Notes: a model not told the origin generated them from the letters alone. A stretch of 64,000 bases of DNA from Paeniglutamicibacter antarcticus_C (GCF_039544305.1 NZ_BAABLK010000035.1:1-64000); one strand, 5' to 3'; positions 50,357 through 60,088 are shown, counted from the stretch's first letter. Numbers and translations: made by a program.

Positions 50357-51259
50357 ATGGAGAAGGATTCAGTGCTCGCCGGCCGCAGGGCCCTAGTGCT
50401 GCGCGACCCCGCGCGGGCCGCGGACACCGTGGCGGCGTTGGCCTCCCGCGGCGCGAGCGCCTCGGTGTGCCGTCTCATCGACTTCGAGCTGCCGGTGGGC
50501 ACACAGGGTCTTGACGATTCGCTGCGCATGTTGCTGGCCGGCGGGTTCGACTGGCTCGTGCTCACCAGCGTGAACACCGTTCGCGCCCTGGGGTTGCGTG
50601 CCGTGGCACTGGACCTGGACTTGGAGATACCGGCAACAACCCGCGTCGCGGTGGTCGGGGAGGCCACCGCTCGGGCGCTCACCGAGCTGGGGGCGCCAAT
50701 CGCTTTCATGCCGGTGCACGACCACTCGGCCCGCGGCATGCTCGCCGAATGGGACGAACTCAACGGGCGCGACGCCTCGGGCACCGGGACGCCGGGGACC
50801 CAAACCGTTTTCATGCCGCAGGCGGACATCGCCTCGGCCACGTTGCGCGAAGGATTCGCCGCCCGCGGCTGGCACGTCCGCATCGAGGTCGCATACAACA
50901 CCGTCCGGGCCCCGGCGGACCCGGACCGGGCCCTGCGCCGGGCAGCAGGTACCGGCGCCGGATTGCCCGATCCCCTCCTCCGGGCCGATACCCTCATGCT
51001 GGCCCCGGCGCAGTTGCCCGCTGCGATGCCCGGGCTGCACGCCGTCTTCTTTAGCTCCCCAAGCACCGTTGACGCCTTCCTGGCCGCGGTCCCGGAACCG
51101 GCGGCGGACCTTGGACTGGTCGCGATCGGTGACAGCACCGCGGCCCGCCTGCGTACGGCCGGACATCCACCGACAGCAATTGCCCGCTTCCCGACGCCAG
51201 AGGGAATGGTCTCAGCCTGGGAGGATTCCCGGCGTGCCGCACCGCATGCACCGACCTGA
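50357..51259 (+). CDS. hemD: uroporphyrinogen III synthase HemD
   Basis: 300 aa. Cyclises and inverts ring D of hydroxymethylbilane to give uroporphyrinogen III. HemD proteins diverge strongly, so the assignment rests on two Rossmann-like halves (GGFDWLVLTSVNTVRALG, TRVAVVGEATARALTELG, and LHAVFFSSPSTVDAFLAAV, VAIGDSTAARLRTAG) plus position between hemC and hemB. It has a loop region of low conservation around residues 130-160. SD-like GGGAAAC precedes ATG 50357. Confidence 0.88.
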   Translation: MEKDSVLAGRRALVLRDPARAADTVAALASRGASASVCRLIDFELPVGTQGLDDSLRMLLAGGFDWLVLTSVNTVRALGLRAVALDLDLEIPATTRVAVVGEATARALTELGAPIAFMPVHDHSARGMLAEWDELNGRDASGTGTPGTQTVFMPQADIASATLREGFAARGWHVRIEVAYNTVRAPADPDRALRRAAGTGAGLPDPLLRADTLMLAPAQLPAAMPGLHAVFFSSPSTVDAFLAAVPEPAADLGLVAIGDSTAARLRTAGHPPTAIARFPTPEGMVSAWEDSRRAAPHAPT

Positions 51260-51327
51260 CCCAGCGATTCCGTCCGTCCCCCGATCCTTTTCGAACCACC
51301 GCTTACGAGCTTCACAAGGAGCCATCA

Positions 51328-52311
51328 ATGTCATTCCCCGCCCGCAGGCCCCGGCGCCTGCGCACCACCCCCGCCATGCGCCGGCTCTCTGCCGAGCTGA
51401 CCATGGCCCCGCAACAGCTCATCCTCCCCGCCTTCGTGCGCGAGGGGATCACCGAGCCGAACCCGATCACCTCCATGCCCGGGGTCTTCCAGCACACCCT
51501 TGACAGCCTCAAGGCCGCCGCGTCCGAGGCCGTCGAGCTTGGCCTGGGCGGCATCATGTTATTCGGCGTCCCCGAGACCCGCGACGCACGCGGCAGCGCA
51601 GGTGTGGATCCGGCCGGGATCCTGAACCGCGGCATCGAGGCCGTGCGCGCGGAGGTGGGCGATGAACTGGTGATCATGTCCGATGTCTGCCTGGACGAAT
51701 TCACCGACCACGGCCACTGCGGCGTGCTTGATGCGCACGGTCGCGTGGACAACGATGCCACACTGGAAATCTACGGTGCGATGGCCGTTGCCCAGGCCGA
51801 TGCCGGGGCGCACATGCTCGGCCCCTCGGGCATGATGGACGGCCAGGTGGCGGTGATCCGCCAGGCCCTGGACGAGGCGGGGCACCAGGACGTCTCGATC
51901 CTGGCCTACGCAGCGAAGTACGCCTCCGCGTTCTACGGCCCCTTCCGCGAGGCAGTGGATTCCCAGCTCACCGGGGACCGCCGCACCTACCAAATGGATG
52001 CAGCGAACCGCCGCGAGGCCATGCTCGAGGTCGAACTCGATCTGGCCGAGGGCGCGGACATGGTCATGGTCAAGCCGGCCATGAGCTACCTCGACGTACT
52101 GGCCGACGTGGCCGCCATGTCCCCTGTTCCCGTCTCCGCCTACCAGATCTCCGGGGAGTACGCGATGATCGAGGCCGCCGCCGCCAACGGCTGGATCGAT
52201 CGCCGCGGTGCCATCACCGAATCAGTACTGGGCATCCGCCGCGCCGGCGCAGACACCGTGTTGACCTACTGGGCCTCTGAACTGGCCCAGTGGCTGAAAG
52301 AAGGAAAATAA
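51328..52311 (+). CDS. hemB: delta-aminolevulinic acid dehydratase HemB
   Basis: 327 aa. Condenses two 5-aminolevulinates into porphobilinogen. Active-site lysines in YAAKYASAFYGPF and MVKPAMSYLDVL; metal-binding region SDVCLDEFTDHGHCGVLD, in which the E. coli triple-Cys zinc site is only partly kept (Cys, Asp, Cys), as in other actinobacteria that use Mg. Barrel-typical VMLFGVPETRDARGS and YQISGEYAMIEAAAANGW. The stop TAA overlaps the hemL ATG by 1 nt. Confidence 0.96.
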   Translation: MSFPARRPRRLRTTPAMRRLSAELTMAPQQLILPAFVREGITEPNPITSMPGVFQHTLDSLKAAASEAVELGLGGIMLFGVPETRDARGSAGVDPAGILNRGIEAVRAEVGDELVIMSDVCLDEFTDHGHCGVLDAHGRVDNDATLEIYGAMAVAQADAGAHMLGPSGMMDGQVAVIRQALDEAGHQDVSILAYAAKYASAFYGPFREAVDSQLTGDRRTYQMDAANRREAMLEVELDLAEGADMVMVKPAMSYLDVLADVAAMSPVPVSAYQISGEYAMIEAAAANGWIDRRGAITESVLGIRRAGADTVLTYWASELAQWLKEGK

Positions 52312-53624
52312 TGACCAGCTCAGCTGAACTCTTTGCCACCGCCCAAAAGCTCATGCCCGGCGGGGTGAACTCCCCGGTGCGCGCCTTCGGCTCGGTCGGC
52401 GGGGTGCCCCCGTTCATGGTCGGCGCCAAGGGCCCCTACCTGCACGACGCCGACGGGAACGACTACGTCGACCTGGTGTGTTCCTGGGGCCCGGCGCTGC
52501 TGGGCCACGCCCACCCCGCGATCCAGGATGCCGTGCACGCGGCGGTGGACCGCGGACTGTCCTTCGGGGCCTCCACCCCGGATGAGGGCAAGCTCGCCCA
52601 GCTGGTGATGGACCGCTTCGGCGGGGTCGAGCGCATGCGCATGGTCTCCACCGGTACCGAGGCCACCATGACCGCGGTGCGCCTGGCCCGCGGCTACACC
52701 GGACGCGATTTGATCGTGAAGTTCGCCGGCTGCTACCACGGCCACCTCGATGGGCTGCTCGCAGCCGCCGGTTCCGGCCTGGCGACGCTGTCGCTGCCGG
52801 GCTCCGCAGGGGTCACCGCGGCCACCGCCGCCGAGACCCTGGTGCTGCCCTACAACGACCCCGAGGCCATCACCGCCGCGTTCGCCCGGCACGGAGACAA
52901 GATCGCCGCAGTCATCACCGAATCCGCTCCCTGCAACATGGGCGTGGTCACTCCGGAGGCCGGCTTCAACAAGTTCCTTTCCGAGACCACCACCGCGCAT
53001 GGCTCCCTGCTGATCCTTGACGAGGTGCTCACCGGCTTCCGTGCATCCGATGCCGGCTACTGGGGATTGACCGGCCGCACCGAGGGCTGGGTCCCGGATC
53101 TGTATACCTTCGGCAAGGTCATCGGCGGTGGACTGCCCGCCGCCGCGCTGGGCGGCCGCGCCGAGGTGATGGACTACCTCGCACCGCTGGGCCCGGTCTA
53201 CCAGGCCGGCACCCTCTCGGGAAACCCCGTGGCGATGGCCGCCGGGATCGCGCAGCTTTCCCATGCCACCGACGAGGTCTATGCGCACATCGACGAGAAG
53301 TCGCTGGCATTGCAGGGCGCACTGGCCGATGCGCTGACCGCCGCCGGGGTGGATTACTCGATCCAGGTTGCCGGCAACCTGTTCTCGGTGGCCTTCGGCA
53401 CCTCCGAGCACGGAGTGCACAACTACGCCCAGGCCCAGGGGCAGGAAGCGTACCGCTACGCACCGTTCTTCCACCAGATGCTGGACTCCGGGGTCTACCT
53501 GCCGCCGAGCGTCTTCGAGGCCTGGTTCATTTCCTCGGCGCACGACGACGCGGCGATGAACAAGATCTTCGATGCGCTTCCGGGCGCAGCACGCGCAGCA
53601 GCCTCCGCAGTTCCTTCCGCATAG
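52311..53624 (+). CDS. hemL: glutamate-1-semialdehyde 2,1-aminomutase HemL
   Basis: 437 aa. PLP enzyme converting glutamate-1-semialdehyde to 5-aminolevulinate. PGGVNSPVRAFGSVGG, VCSWGPALLGHAHP, STGTEATMTAVRLARG, ILDEVLTGFRAS and the PLP Lys in LYTFGKVIGGGLPAAALGG are all typical. Start ATG 52311 has SD AAGAAGGAA; a longer frame from 52290 is not family-like. It is the last heme gene, followed by a terminator at about 53642-53694. Confidence 0.97.
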   Translation: MTSSAELFATAQKLMPGGVNSPVRAFGSVGGVPPFMVGAKGPYLHDADGNDYVDLVCSWGPALLGHAHPAIQDAVHAAVDRGLSFGASTPDEGKLAQLVMDRFGGVERMRMVSTGTEATMTAVRLARGYTGRDLIVKFAGCYHGHLDGLLAAAGSGLATLSLPGSAGVTAATAAETLVLPYNDPEAITAAFARHGDKIAAVITESAPCNMGVVTPEAGFNKFLSETTTAHGSLLILDEVLTGFRASDAGYWGLTGRTEGWVPDLYTFGKVIGGGLPAAALGGRAEVMDYLAPLGPVYQAGTLSGNPVAMAAGIAQLSHATDEVYAHIDEKSLALQGALADALTAAGVDYSIQVAGNLFSVAFGTSEHGVHNYAQAQGQEAYRYAPFFHQMLDSGVYLPPSVFEAWFISSAHDDAAMNKIFDALPGAARAAASAVPSA

Positions 53625-54010
53625 CTTCGCAAGGAAGTTCTTGGCCCTCGATCCGTGCCGCCTCAGCAGCTTGATGGGGCACGGATGAAGGCCATTTGGC
53701 TTCGCCGGCGACCTGTTTCGGCTTGCCCGCGAACGACTTGGTGAGGGCTAAGCCACTTTTGACACGTTCGCTTCCTTCGTGCGGCCGGGGCCCTGGGGAT
53801 CGTGTGATTGTTCCTGGACGCTTATGCGATTCAGTGCATAAAGCCACGTCAGGATTTGTTTATGGAAGTTAGTCAAGCGTTGGTCCGGGGGTGTTTCGGT
53901 GATGATTTCTTCGCCGGAACGATCCCACGGGGCACTACGTGGCCCGTGGGGCCCACAAGGCAACGGGGCTAGTCTGGGTCGGTGAGTTTTTGTATTTCGT
54001 TGCCGCCGAG
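53625..54010. other. gap between hemL and the permease pseudogene
   Basis: It holds the hemL terminator and an imperfect CCCACGGG/CCCGTGGG hairpin near 53924-53950. No gene is recognised; the upstream frame at 53939 continues into the pseudogene but its first ~24 codons are not permease-like. Confidence 0.45.
53642..53694 (+). terminator. terminator of heme gene cluster
   Basis: ATCCGTGCC pairs with GGCACGGAT (9 bp), with an outer TGGCC/GGCCA helix separated by a small internal loop; TTT follows. Confidence 0.7.
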
Positions 54011-55465
54011 GAATCCAGCGGGAAATTTTTGTGCCAACCCGTGCAGAGCTTCCTGGCGGACGCCGCGGAGCCCGCTCGGGCTCTCGATCGGTCGCTGACC
54101 ACCTGGGATCCGATGATCATGGGTGGGGCGGTTGCCGTTGGCGCCGGCAGTTTCTCCGTGGGGGCACGGGCCGCCGCCAATTTCTCGGGCCCGACTGTCA
54201 CGTTGCCATTCGTGATGGCCGCGTTGACGTGTGCGATGGCGATCATGTGTCACGCCGGATTTGCCACGGCCATCCCCGTTGCAGGCTCGCCTTACGTGTT
54301 CAGCCAGGCAAGAATGGGCGAACTGGGCGCGTGGATCATTGGATGGAACCTGATCTTCGAGCTGTTCACCGCGGTGGCAGTGATCGCAAAATATTGGGGG
54401 TATCTACCTCACCGAATTCTTCCAGCTCGTGGGAGTACACCTTTCACCCACTATTGATTTAGGCATCGTCACCATGAGCTGGGGGCCCTTGCTGATCGTG
54501 GCCCTGTTCACGATCCTGCTGGTCAGAGGCGCGAAGTTGTCCGCAACCGTCGGAAACATCGTCACCGTCATCAACATCGGTGTTGTACTCTTCGTGATCG
54601 TGGCCGGTTTCTCCTATGTGATGGCCGAAAAATATGCGCCCTGCATCCCCGAAACCATCCCGGCTTCGGGGCAGGACACCACCGATGTGCTCAAGCAATC
54701 GCTCTTTGCCTTCGTTGGTTATTGATGTCGTGGCCACCAGTGCCGAGGAAGTCAAGGACCCGAACGAAACGTTGCCACGAGGCATATTTGCCGGCCTGGC
54801 GTTGACCACCGTGCTCTGTGTCGGGGTCTCGCTGGCCCTGGGCGGAATGCCCTCCTACGAGGACCTGGCCGGCGTCGAAAACCCGAACCTGGCCACCGCG
54901 TTTTCTCTGGTGGGCAACGAGGGGGCGGCCTCGGTCATCACGGTGGGATCCCTCATCGGGCTGAGTACCGTTGTGATGGTGCTGTTGAGGGGACTCTCAC
55001 GGGTCGTGCTGGCGATGAGCCGGGACGGATTGCTGCCGCCCAAGCTCTCGGTGACCGGTCCGAGCCGCGGTACCCCGGTGCGGATCCAGATCCCGTGTGG
55101 ATCCCTGGTGGCGGTGGCCGCCGGCTTCACCCGCCTGGACGTGCTCGAGGAAATGATCAACATCGGGACCCTCTCCGCCTTCGGGGTAGTGAGCTGTGGA
55201 ATCATCGTGCTGCGCCGCAAGCGTCCCGACCTCCAGCCGCTGTTCCGTGTGCCGTTCGGGCCGCTCATCTCGGCACTTCTGTGCACCTATCCTGATGCTC
55301 AACCTTGCCGTGGAGACCTGGCTCTTCTTCGGGGTCTGGTTTCTCTTCGGTGTGGAGATCTACTTCGGGTACGGACGCAGCCACTCGCGCTTGAACCAGA
55401 ATCTTGCTCCACGGATGGAGGGCTTCCAGGAGCCGGCCGAGGCCGAACTCCTGAAGACCAAGTAG
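54011..55465 (+). pseudogene. APC-family amino-acid permease, frameshifted
   Basis: Family-like sequence runs through three frames. Frame 1 begins near SFLADAAEPARALDRSLTTW and includes IMGGAVAVGAGSFSVGARAA up to VAVIAKYWG. At about 54394-54400 a G5 run carries one extra G, after which YLTEFFQLVGVHLSPTIDLG continues in another frame. Near 54719 about 8 nt are missing (FAFVGY then stop), and IDVVATSAEEVKDPNETLPR continues in the next. Near 55290 one extra C breaks FGPLISALLCTY from LMLNLAVETWLFFGVWFL. The product would be a ~480-aa cationic amino-acid transporter. The 8-nt deletion argues for real decay over sequencing error. Confidence 0.85.
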
Positions 55466-55511
55466 CCCAGCGGCACCGGTGCCGGCCCGTGGTGCGAGAG
55501 CTTCGCAGCGG

Positions 55512-56915
55512 TCAGCGTTCCTTCATCTGTGCATAGGTCTCCAGCGCCGCGGCACGCGAGATCTTCAAATCCACCACGGGATCCGGGGACGGCAGCGGAG
55601 CGAAGCGCGATATGTAGGATCCGCGCGGGTCGAACTTCTTGGCCTGCAGCTCGGGGTTGAAGACCCTGAAGAACGGGGAGGCATCGGCTCCGCACCCGGC
55701 AACCCACTGCCAATTGGCGGGGTTGGATGCGGCGTCGGCATCCACCAACGTGTCCCAGAACCATTCCTCGCCGATCCGCCAATGGATTCCGAGGTTCTTG
55801 ATCAGGAAGCTTGCGGTGACCATGCGCACCCGGTTGTGCATCCAACCGGTCTCCCACAGCTGCTTCATCCCTGCATCTACCATCCCGTAGCCCGTCTCGC
55901 CACCGCGCCAGGCCGCCAGGTGCTGCACCAGGAGCGCTTCCGAGGCATCCTGGCCGGCGCCCTCTGCGGGCCACGCCCAGTCGAAGGCGTCAAATTCGGG
56001 GCGCAGGTTTTGGGTCGGCAGATCAGGGTGGTGGTAAAGCAGGTTCCAGCAGAAGTCCCGCCACACCAGCTGGCGCATCATCGCACGGGCTCCCTCGGCC
56101 CGCTCCGGATACGCCGCGATGGTGGCACTGAGTGACTCCCAGACCTGCACCGGGCTCAAGTGGCCCCACCGCAAGGCGGGGGAAAGCCTTGAGGTGCCGT
56201 CAACATCGGGGCGGTTGCGTCCCTCGCCGTAGTCCCCGGCGACCTCTTCCAACACCAACTGCAGGCGCTCGTGCGCTCCGCGCTCACCGGGGGTCCACGC
56301 CGCGGCCAGCCCGTGGGACCAGTCTGGCTTGGTTGGCAACAGTTTCCACTCGGCCAGGCTGTCCCCGAACGGCTGTTGAGCAGGGGAAGGGAAAGAGCGT
56401 TGTGCGCCGGGCTCTCCCAGTGCCGGGCGCAGCTGAAGTCGTTGCACGGCATTGTAGAAGGGAGTGAAGACCTTGAAGGCCCTGCCGTCCTGGGTCTGCG
56501 GGACCCACGGTTCGTGAAGCAGTGATCCGGAATGGCTGTGGGCCGTGGATCCAGCCGATTCCACCAGTTCCTTGATGTGGGTGTCCACCATGCGTTCGGG
56601 CCCGCCGTAGCGCCGGTTCCAGTGCACCTCCGATGCGCCCTGCGCCTCCATGATCCCTGGGAGGATCGCGGCCGCCGGCCCGCGGTGCAGCTGCAACGGC
56701 ACACCGATTGAATCCAGGTCCTTGCAGAGGGATTCAAGTCCGTGGTGCAACCACCAGCGGGCGGCGCCTCCCAGCGGGCGGATTCCCTTCGATTCCTCGT
56801 CGAGGATGAAGACCGCGGTGACCGGGCCGCCGGCCATGGCGGCGTCCAAGGCGGGATTGTCGGCCAGGCGCAGGTCGTCGCGGAACCACATCAAGGTGGT
56901 GGGCTGTTGGCTCAC
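55512..56915 (-). CDS. phrB: deoxyribodipyrimidine photolyase
   Basis: 467 aa from GTG 56915; the frame runs on to 57494 through crtEb, but LMWFRDDLRLADNPALDAA is the natural start. FAD/antenna enzyme that repairs UV cyclobutane dimers with blue light. The N-terminal antenna domain ends near VFTPFYNAV; FAD-domain residues include TSRLSPALRWGHLSP, WRDFCWNLLYHHP, GYGMVDAGMKQLWETGWMHN and RVFNPELQAKKFDP. It follows crtEb by 35 nt in the carotenoid operon, linking light-damage repair and pigment. Confidence 0.95.
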   Translation of the reverse strand: MSQQPTTLMWFRDDLRLADNPALDAAMAGGPVTAVFILDEESKGIRPLGGAARWWLHHGLESLCKDLDSIGVPLQLHRGPAAAILPGIMEAQGASEVHWNRRYGGPERMVDTHIKELVESAGSTAHSHSGSLLHEPWVPQTQDGRAFKVFTPFYNAVQRLQLRPALGEPGAQRSFPSPAQQPFGDSLAEWKLLPTKPDWSHGLAAAWTPGERGAHERLQLVLEEVAGDYGEGRNRPDVDGTSRLSPALRWGHLSPVQVWESLSATIAAYPERAEGARAMMRQLVWRDFCWNLLYHHPDLPTQNLRPEFDAFDWAWPAEGAGQDASEALLVQHLAAWRGGETGYGMVDAGMKQLWETGWMHNRVRMVTASFLIKNLGIHWRIGEEWFWDTLVDADAASNPANWQWVAGCGADASPFFRVFNPELQAKKFDPRGSYISRFAPLPSPDPVVDLKISRAAALETYAQMKER

Positions 56916-56950
56916 TGTCGTGCCTTTCGATGTTGAAGTGCCGCGGTGTC

Positions 56951-57805
56951 CTAACGGACGAACGCGTACCAGATCAGGATCATGGTGATGAAGAAGCCGG
57001 TGGCGTAGTTGAGCCAGAGAAACCTGACCCACCCGGCATGGGCGCGCTCCGACCCGACGTCGTTGAGGTTGGCGTAGGGCAGTACGTTGGCCAAATAGGG
57101 CAGGGCCAGCAATCCGGCCAGTGGTCCGGGCCACTCGGTGGCCAGCAACAGGAGCCCGCCAGCCAGGTAGGCAAGCGCCGCTCCGCGCACCGTCCACTTG
57201 GCTCCCAGCACGGTACCGATGGAACCCAGGGAGGCGGCCCGGTCGGGAACGATGTCCTGGACGGCGCCGAAGGCGTGCGAAGCCATCCCCCAGAGAAAGA
57301 AGGCCAAAAGCAAGGCCAGCAGCGGTGCGTTGAATTGCGCCCCGGCCAGGACCAGCCCATAGACGGCAGGGGAAACAAAGTGGGTGCTGGAGGTCAAGGA
57401 GTCCACGAAGGGCCGTTCCTTGAACCGCAGTTTTGGGGCGCTGTAAGCCAACACCGCCAGCATCGAGACGAGCAACACGAGGTTGGATTCCCACGAACCG
57501 GCGATCCCCAGCACCACGAGGAACGGGATGGTGGCTACGATGCAGGCCATGAGGATCCCACGGTGCCGGCTGCGTTCAACCAGAGCGCCTTCGGCCCCGC
57601 CCTTGCGGGGATTCAAGAGATCGGACTCGTAGTCGAAGACGTCGTTGATCCCATACATGGCCAGGTTGTAGGGGATGAGAAAGAAGATCGTTCCCACCAC
57701 CCACAGCCAATCGATGCCACCGGTGGTCAGCAGGTATGCGGCGGCGAAGGGAAATGCGGTGTTGACCCATGAGATGGGCCGGCTGGTCATGAAGAGCTCA
57801 CGCAT
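56951..57805 (-). CDS. crtEb: lycopene elongase/hydratase CrtEb (UbiA family)
   Basis: 284 aa from ATG 57805. Adds two C5 units to lycopene, giving flavuxanthin-type C50 carotenoids. Nine or so TM helices; the UbiA Asp motifs are NDVFDYESD (54-62) and DIVPDRAASLG, which bind dimethylallyl diphosphate via Mg. It overlaps crtYf by 1 nt (TGATG). Also similar to other UbiA prenyltransferases, but the crt context is decisive. Confidence 0.94.
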   Translation of the reverse strand: MRELFMTSRPISWVNTAFPFAAAYLLTTGGIDWLWVVGTIFFLIPYNLAMYGINDVFDYESDLLNPRKGGAEGALVERSRHRGILMACIVATIPFLVVLGIAGSWESNLVLLVSMLAVLAYSAPKLRFKERPFVDSLTSSTHFVSPAVYGLVLAGAQFNAPLLALLLAFFLWGMASHAFGAVQDIVPDRAASLGSIGTVLGAKWTVRGAALAYLAGGLLLLATEWPGPLAGLLALPYLANVLPYANLNDVGSERAHAGWVRFLWLNYATGFFITMILIWYAFVR

Positions 57806-58131
57806 CAATCTTGTTCCTCCAGGACCGGGGAGCGTCCTGCGGCCAGCCACCAAAGGGCGGGGACGAAGAGCACGGCGGCGAGCGGATATGTGAAGTCCTC
57901 GATCGGCGCCAAGCCCAGGTGCACCCCGAGCAGCGTGTCGCTTTCGTAGTCAAAGAGTCCCGAGTAGATCATCAGGTTGTCGAACACGGCCGTGAGCACG
58001 AACAAAATGGCCACGGCAACACCGAGGGCCGGCAGGACGGCGCGCAGCCGGATCCTGCGCAGGCGCACAGCCAGCATGAAAAGGATAAACGAACCAAGCA
58101 GGAAGCATCCGGAGAGGGTTGCGAAACTCAT
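57805..58131 (-). CDS. crtYf: C50 carotenoid epsilon-cyclase subunit CrtYf
   Basis: 108 aa. Small membrane protein with three TM helices of the lycopene-cyclase-domain (CarR/CrtY heterodimer) family. FDNLMIYSGLFDYESDTLLG and HLGLAPIEDFTYPLAAVLF carry the family acidic motif. Works together with CrtYe to close epsilon rings on flavuxanthin, producing decaprenoxanthin-type pigment. It overlaps crtYe by 4 nt and crtEb by 1 nt. Confidence 0.92.
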   Translation of the reverse strand: MSFATLSGCFLLGSFILFMLAVRLRRIRLRAVLPALGVAVAILFVLTAVFDNLMIYSGLFDYESDTLLGVHLGLAPIEDFTYPLAAVLFVPALWWLAAGRSPVLEEQD

Positions 58132-58466
58132 CGGGCATCGACCTTTCCGGCGGCTTTGGCCCGGTGCGTTCGCCAGGCCAGGTACCCGGTGACCAGCACC
58201 ATCGTCTGGTAGCAAAGGAAGAACAGGAAGAAGGCTTCCTCAAGGGGCAGCTGGTCCCCAAGCATGATGCCCGTCATCAGTTTTGAATCCCGGTGCAGGA
58301 ATATCCCTTGGTCGATGGCGATGACGTCCCAGAGCAGGAACATGCCGGTTCCTCCCAGCAGTGAAATCGCAGCCGCCAGCGGGGACGCGAAAACGACCAA
58401 CCGGAATTTGGCATCGAGCAAAACCATGCATGCAATGAGGGCGAGCAGTATGGACAAATAGATCAT
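58128..58466 (-). CDS. crtYe: C50 carotenoid epsilon-cyclase subunit CrtYe
   Basis: 112 aa. Second small cyclase subunit with three TM helices; FLLWDVIAIDQGIFLH and GDQLPLEEAFFLFFLCYQT (PxEE motif) define the family. Forms the heterodimer with CrtYf. Four-nt overlaps with crtI upstream and crtYf downstream show coupling. The epsilon rather than beta ring type is inferred from the C50 gene set. Confidence 0.92.
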   Translation of the reverse strand: MIYLSILLALIACMVLLDAKFRLVVFASPLAAAISLLGGTGMFLLWDVIAIDQGIFLHRDSKLMTGIMLGDQLPLEEAFFLFFLCYQTMVLVTGYLAWRTHRAKAAGKVDAR

Positions 58467-60088
58467 GGACGTCCAGCCGGTTCGTTGCCGTTGGAACCCC
58501 TGGACACGGCGTCCAGATCAAACGGGCCGGGGTCCTTGATGCCGTTGACCGCCTTGGCGATGATCTCGGCACTGATCAGGCACATGGGAATGCCGATGCC
58601 CGGTCGCACGGAACTTCCTGCATAGTAGAGCCCCGAGACCTTCGGGTTCTTGTTGGCGGGCCGGAAGAAAGCGCTTTGGCCCAGGGTGTGGGCCAGTCCC
58701 AGTGCACCGCCCTGCCAGGCATTGACGTTCTCCACGAAATCGCCGGGGCCGTAGCTCTGGCGCACCACGACGCGGTCGGCCAGGTCTTGGACCCCGCTCC
58801 AGCGCGCGATTTGTGCCAAGGCAGCATCGGCGACCGCCTCGACCGCCTCGCTGCCGGTGCCGTCCTCGCCTCCCTTGCCCCACTGGGGCAGGGCAGGGGA
58901 GGGGACGAGCACAAAGAGGTTCTCATGGTCAGCCGGGGCGACGGAGCCATCGGTGGCGCTGGGCATGCACACATAGATGCTGGTTTCGGTGGCCAGTTCC
59001 TCTCCGCGGTGGATTCGACCGAAGTTATCGTCCCAGTCGTGGGTGAAGAACAGGTTGTGGTGGCTGAGTTCTGGCAGCTTGCCGCGGATGCCCAGGCAAA
59101 GCAAAACGGCGCTGGGACCCGGATCCCGGCGTTTCCACGCCGATTCGGAGGAAGCCCGCAGGACAGGGGGAAGCAACTTGGTTTCCACGTGGTGCAGGTC
59201 CGCAGCGCCAATGACGATTCCTGCCTGCCGACGCCGGGGCTCCTGCTGTGCATCAATCCATTGAACCCCGCTGACGCGCGCTTCCTTGCCCGTGCCCAGG
59301 GTCTCGATGGCCTCCACCGTGGCCCCGGTGATGATCTCCACACCGGATTCGGTACATAGCGCGACCATGGCATCGACCAAGGCCATGAACCCGCCCATCG
59401 GGTATTTGACGCCTTGGGTCAGGTCCAGGTGGCTCATCAGGTGATAGAGCGCCGGGGTGCGCTTAGGGCTGGAGCCCAGGAAGACCGCGGGATAGCCCAG
59501 GACCTGGCGCAGTCGAGGGTCGGTGAAACGCTTGGCCACGAAGGAATCCAGGGAACCGGTGAGCAACGGGGCCAGTTGCGGCAGCAAACCCAGCGTACTG
59601 GGATTCATGAACGATTTAGGTGAGGAAAAATCGTCGTAGAGGAAGTGTTCCAGGGCAAGCTCGTAGCTGGTTTTCGCCTTGGCGAGATACGTCTCCAAGG
59701 CATCGCCGGCTCCGGGTTGCAAGGATTCGAAGGCAGCGACCGCACCGTCCCCGGTAGGCATGTCCAACGGCTCGGGGTGGCCCTGGAACCAGGTCCGGTA
59801 GCCCACGGCCAGATCGGCCAACTCGAGCTTTTGATCGGTGGATGTTCCCATGAGCCCAAACCAGTGCTCGATGACTTCGGGCATCAAGTACCAGGATGGT
59901 CCGGTGTCGAAGCTGAATCCGTCGCGGTGCAGACGTCCCGCCCTGCCCCCGAGTTCCTCCTGCTTTTCGAGCAGGGTCACACGGTGCCCGGAACGGGCCA
60001 GCAGCCCGGCGGTGGCCAACCCGGAAAATCCACCGCCTATGACCACTATGTCTGCGGGGGACTGGACAGGGTTCTTGTTCGGGCTCAT
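58463..60088 (-). CDS. crtI: phytoene desaturase CrtI
   Basis: 541 aa. FAD-dependent desaturase making lycopene from phytoene in four steps. N-terminal FAD loop VVIGGGFSGLATAGLLARSG (15-34), GRAGRLHRDGFSFDTGPS, and the C-terminal CrtI signature around GLYYAGSSVRPGIGIPMCLI. Length fits the family. Membrane-associated. It overlaps crtB and crtYe by 4 nt each, so a single transcript is nearly certain. Confidence 0.96.
   Translation of the reverse strand: MSPNKNPVQSPADIVVIGGGFSGLATAGLLARSGHRVTLLEKQEELGGRAGRLHRDGFSFDTGPSWYLMPEVIEHWFGLMGTSTDQKLELADLAVGYRTWFQGHPEPLDMPTGDGAVAAFESLQPGAGDALETYLAKAKTSYELALEHFLYDDFSSPKSFMNPSTLGLLPQLAPLLTGSLDSFVAKRFTDPRLRQVLGYPAVFLGSSPKRTPALYHLMSHLDLTQGVKYPMGGFMALVDAMVALCTESGVEIITGATVEAIETLGTGKEARVSGVQWIDAQQEPRRRQAGIVIGAADLHHVETKLLPPVLRASSESAWKRRDPGPSAVLLCLGIRGKLPELSHHNLFFTHDWDDNFGRIHRGEELATETSIYVCMPSATDGSVAPADHENLFVLVPSPALPQWGKGGEDGTGSEAVEAVADAALAQIARWSGVQDLADRVVVRQSYGPGDFVENVNAWQGGALGLAHTLGQSAFFRPANKNPKVSGLYYAGSSVRPGIGIPMCLISAEIIAKAVNGIKDPGPFDLDAVSRGSNGNEPAGRP

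Noticed and set aside
52320..53543. 407-aa minus-strand frame opposite hemL
   Set aside because: Same reason: antisense shadow of a highly conserved PLP enzyme.
56916..57494. N-terminal extension of phrB up to 57494
   Set aside because: The extension lies inside crtEb on the same strand in another frame; photolyases begin with the MWFRDDLRL segment at its end.
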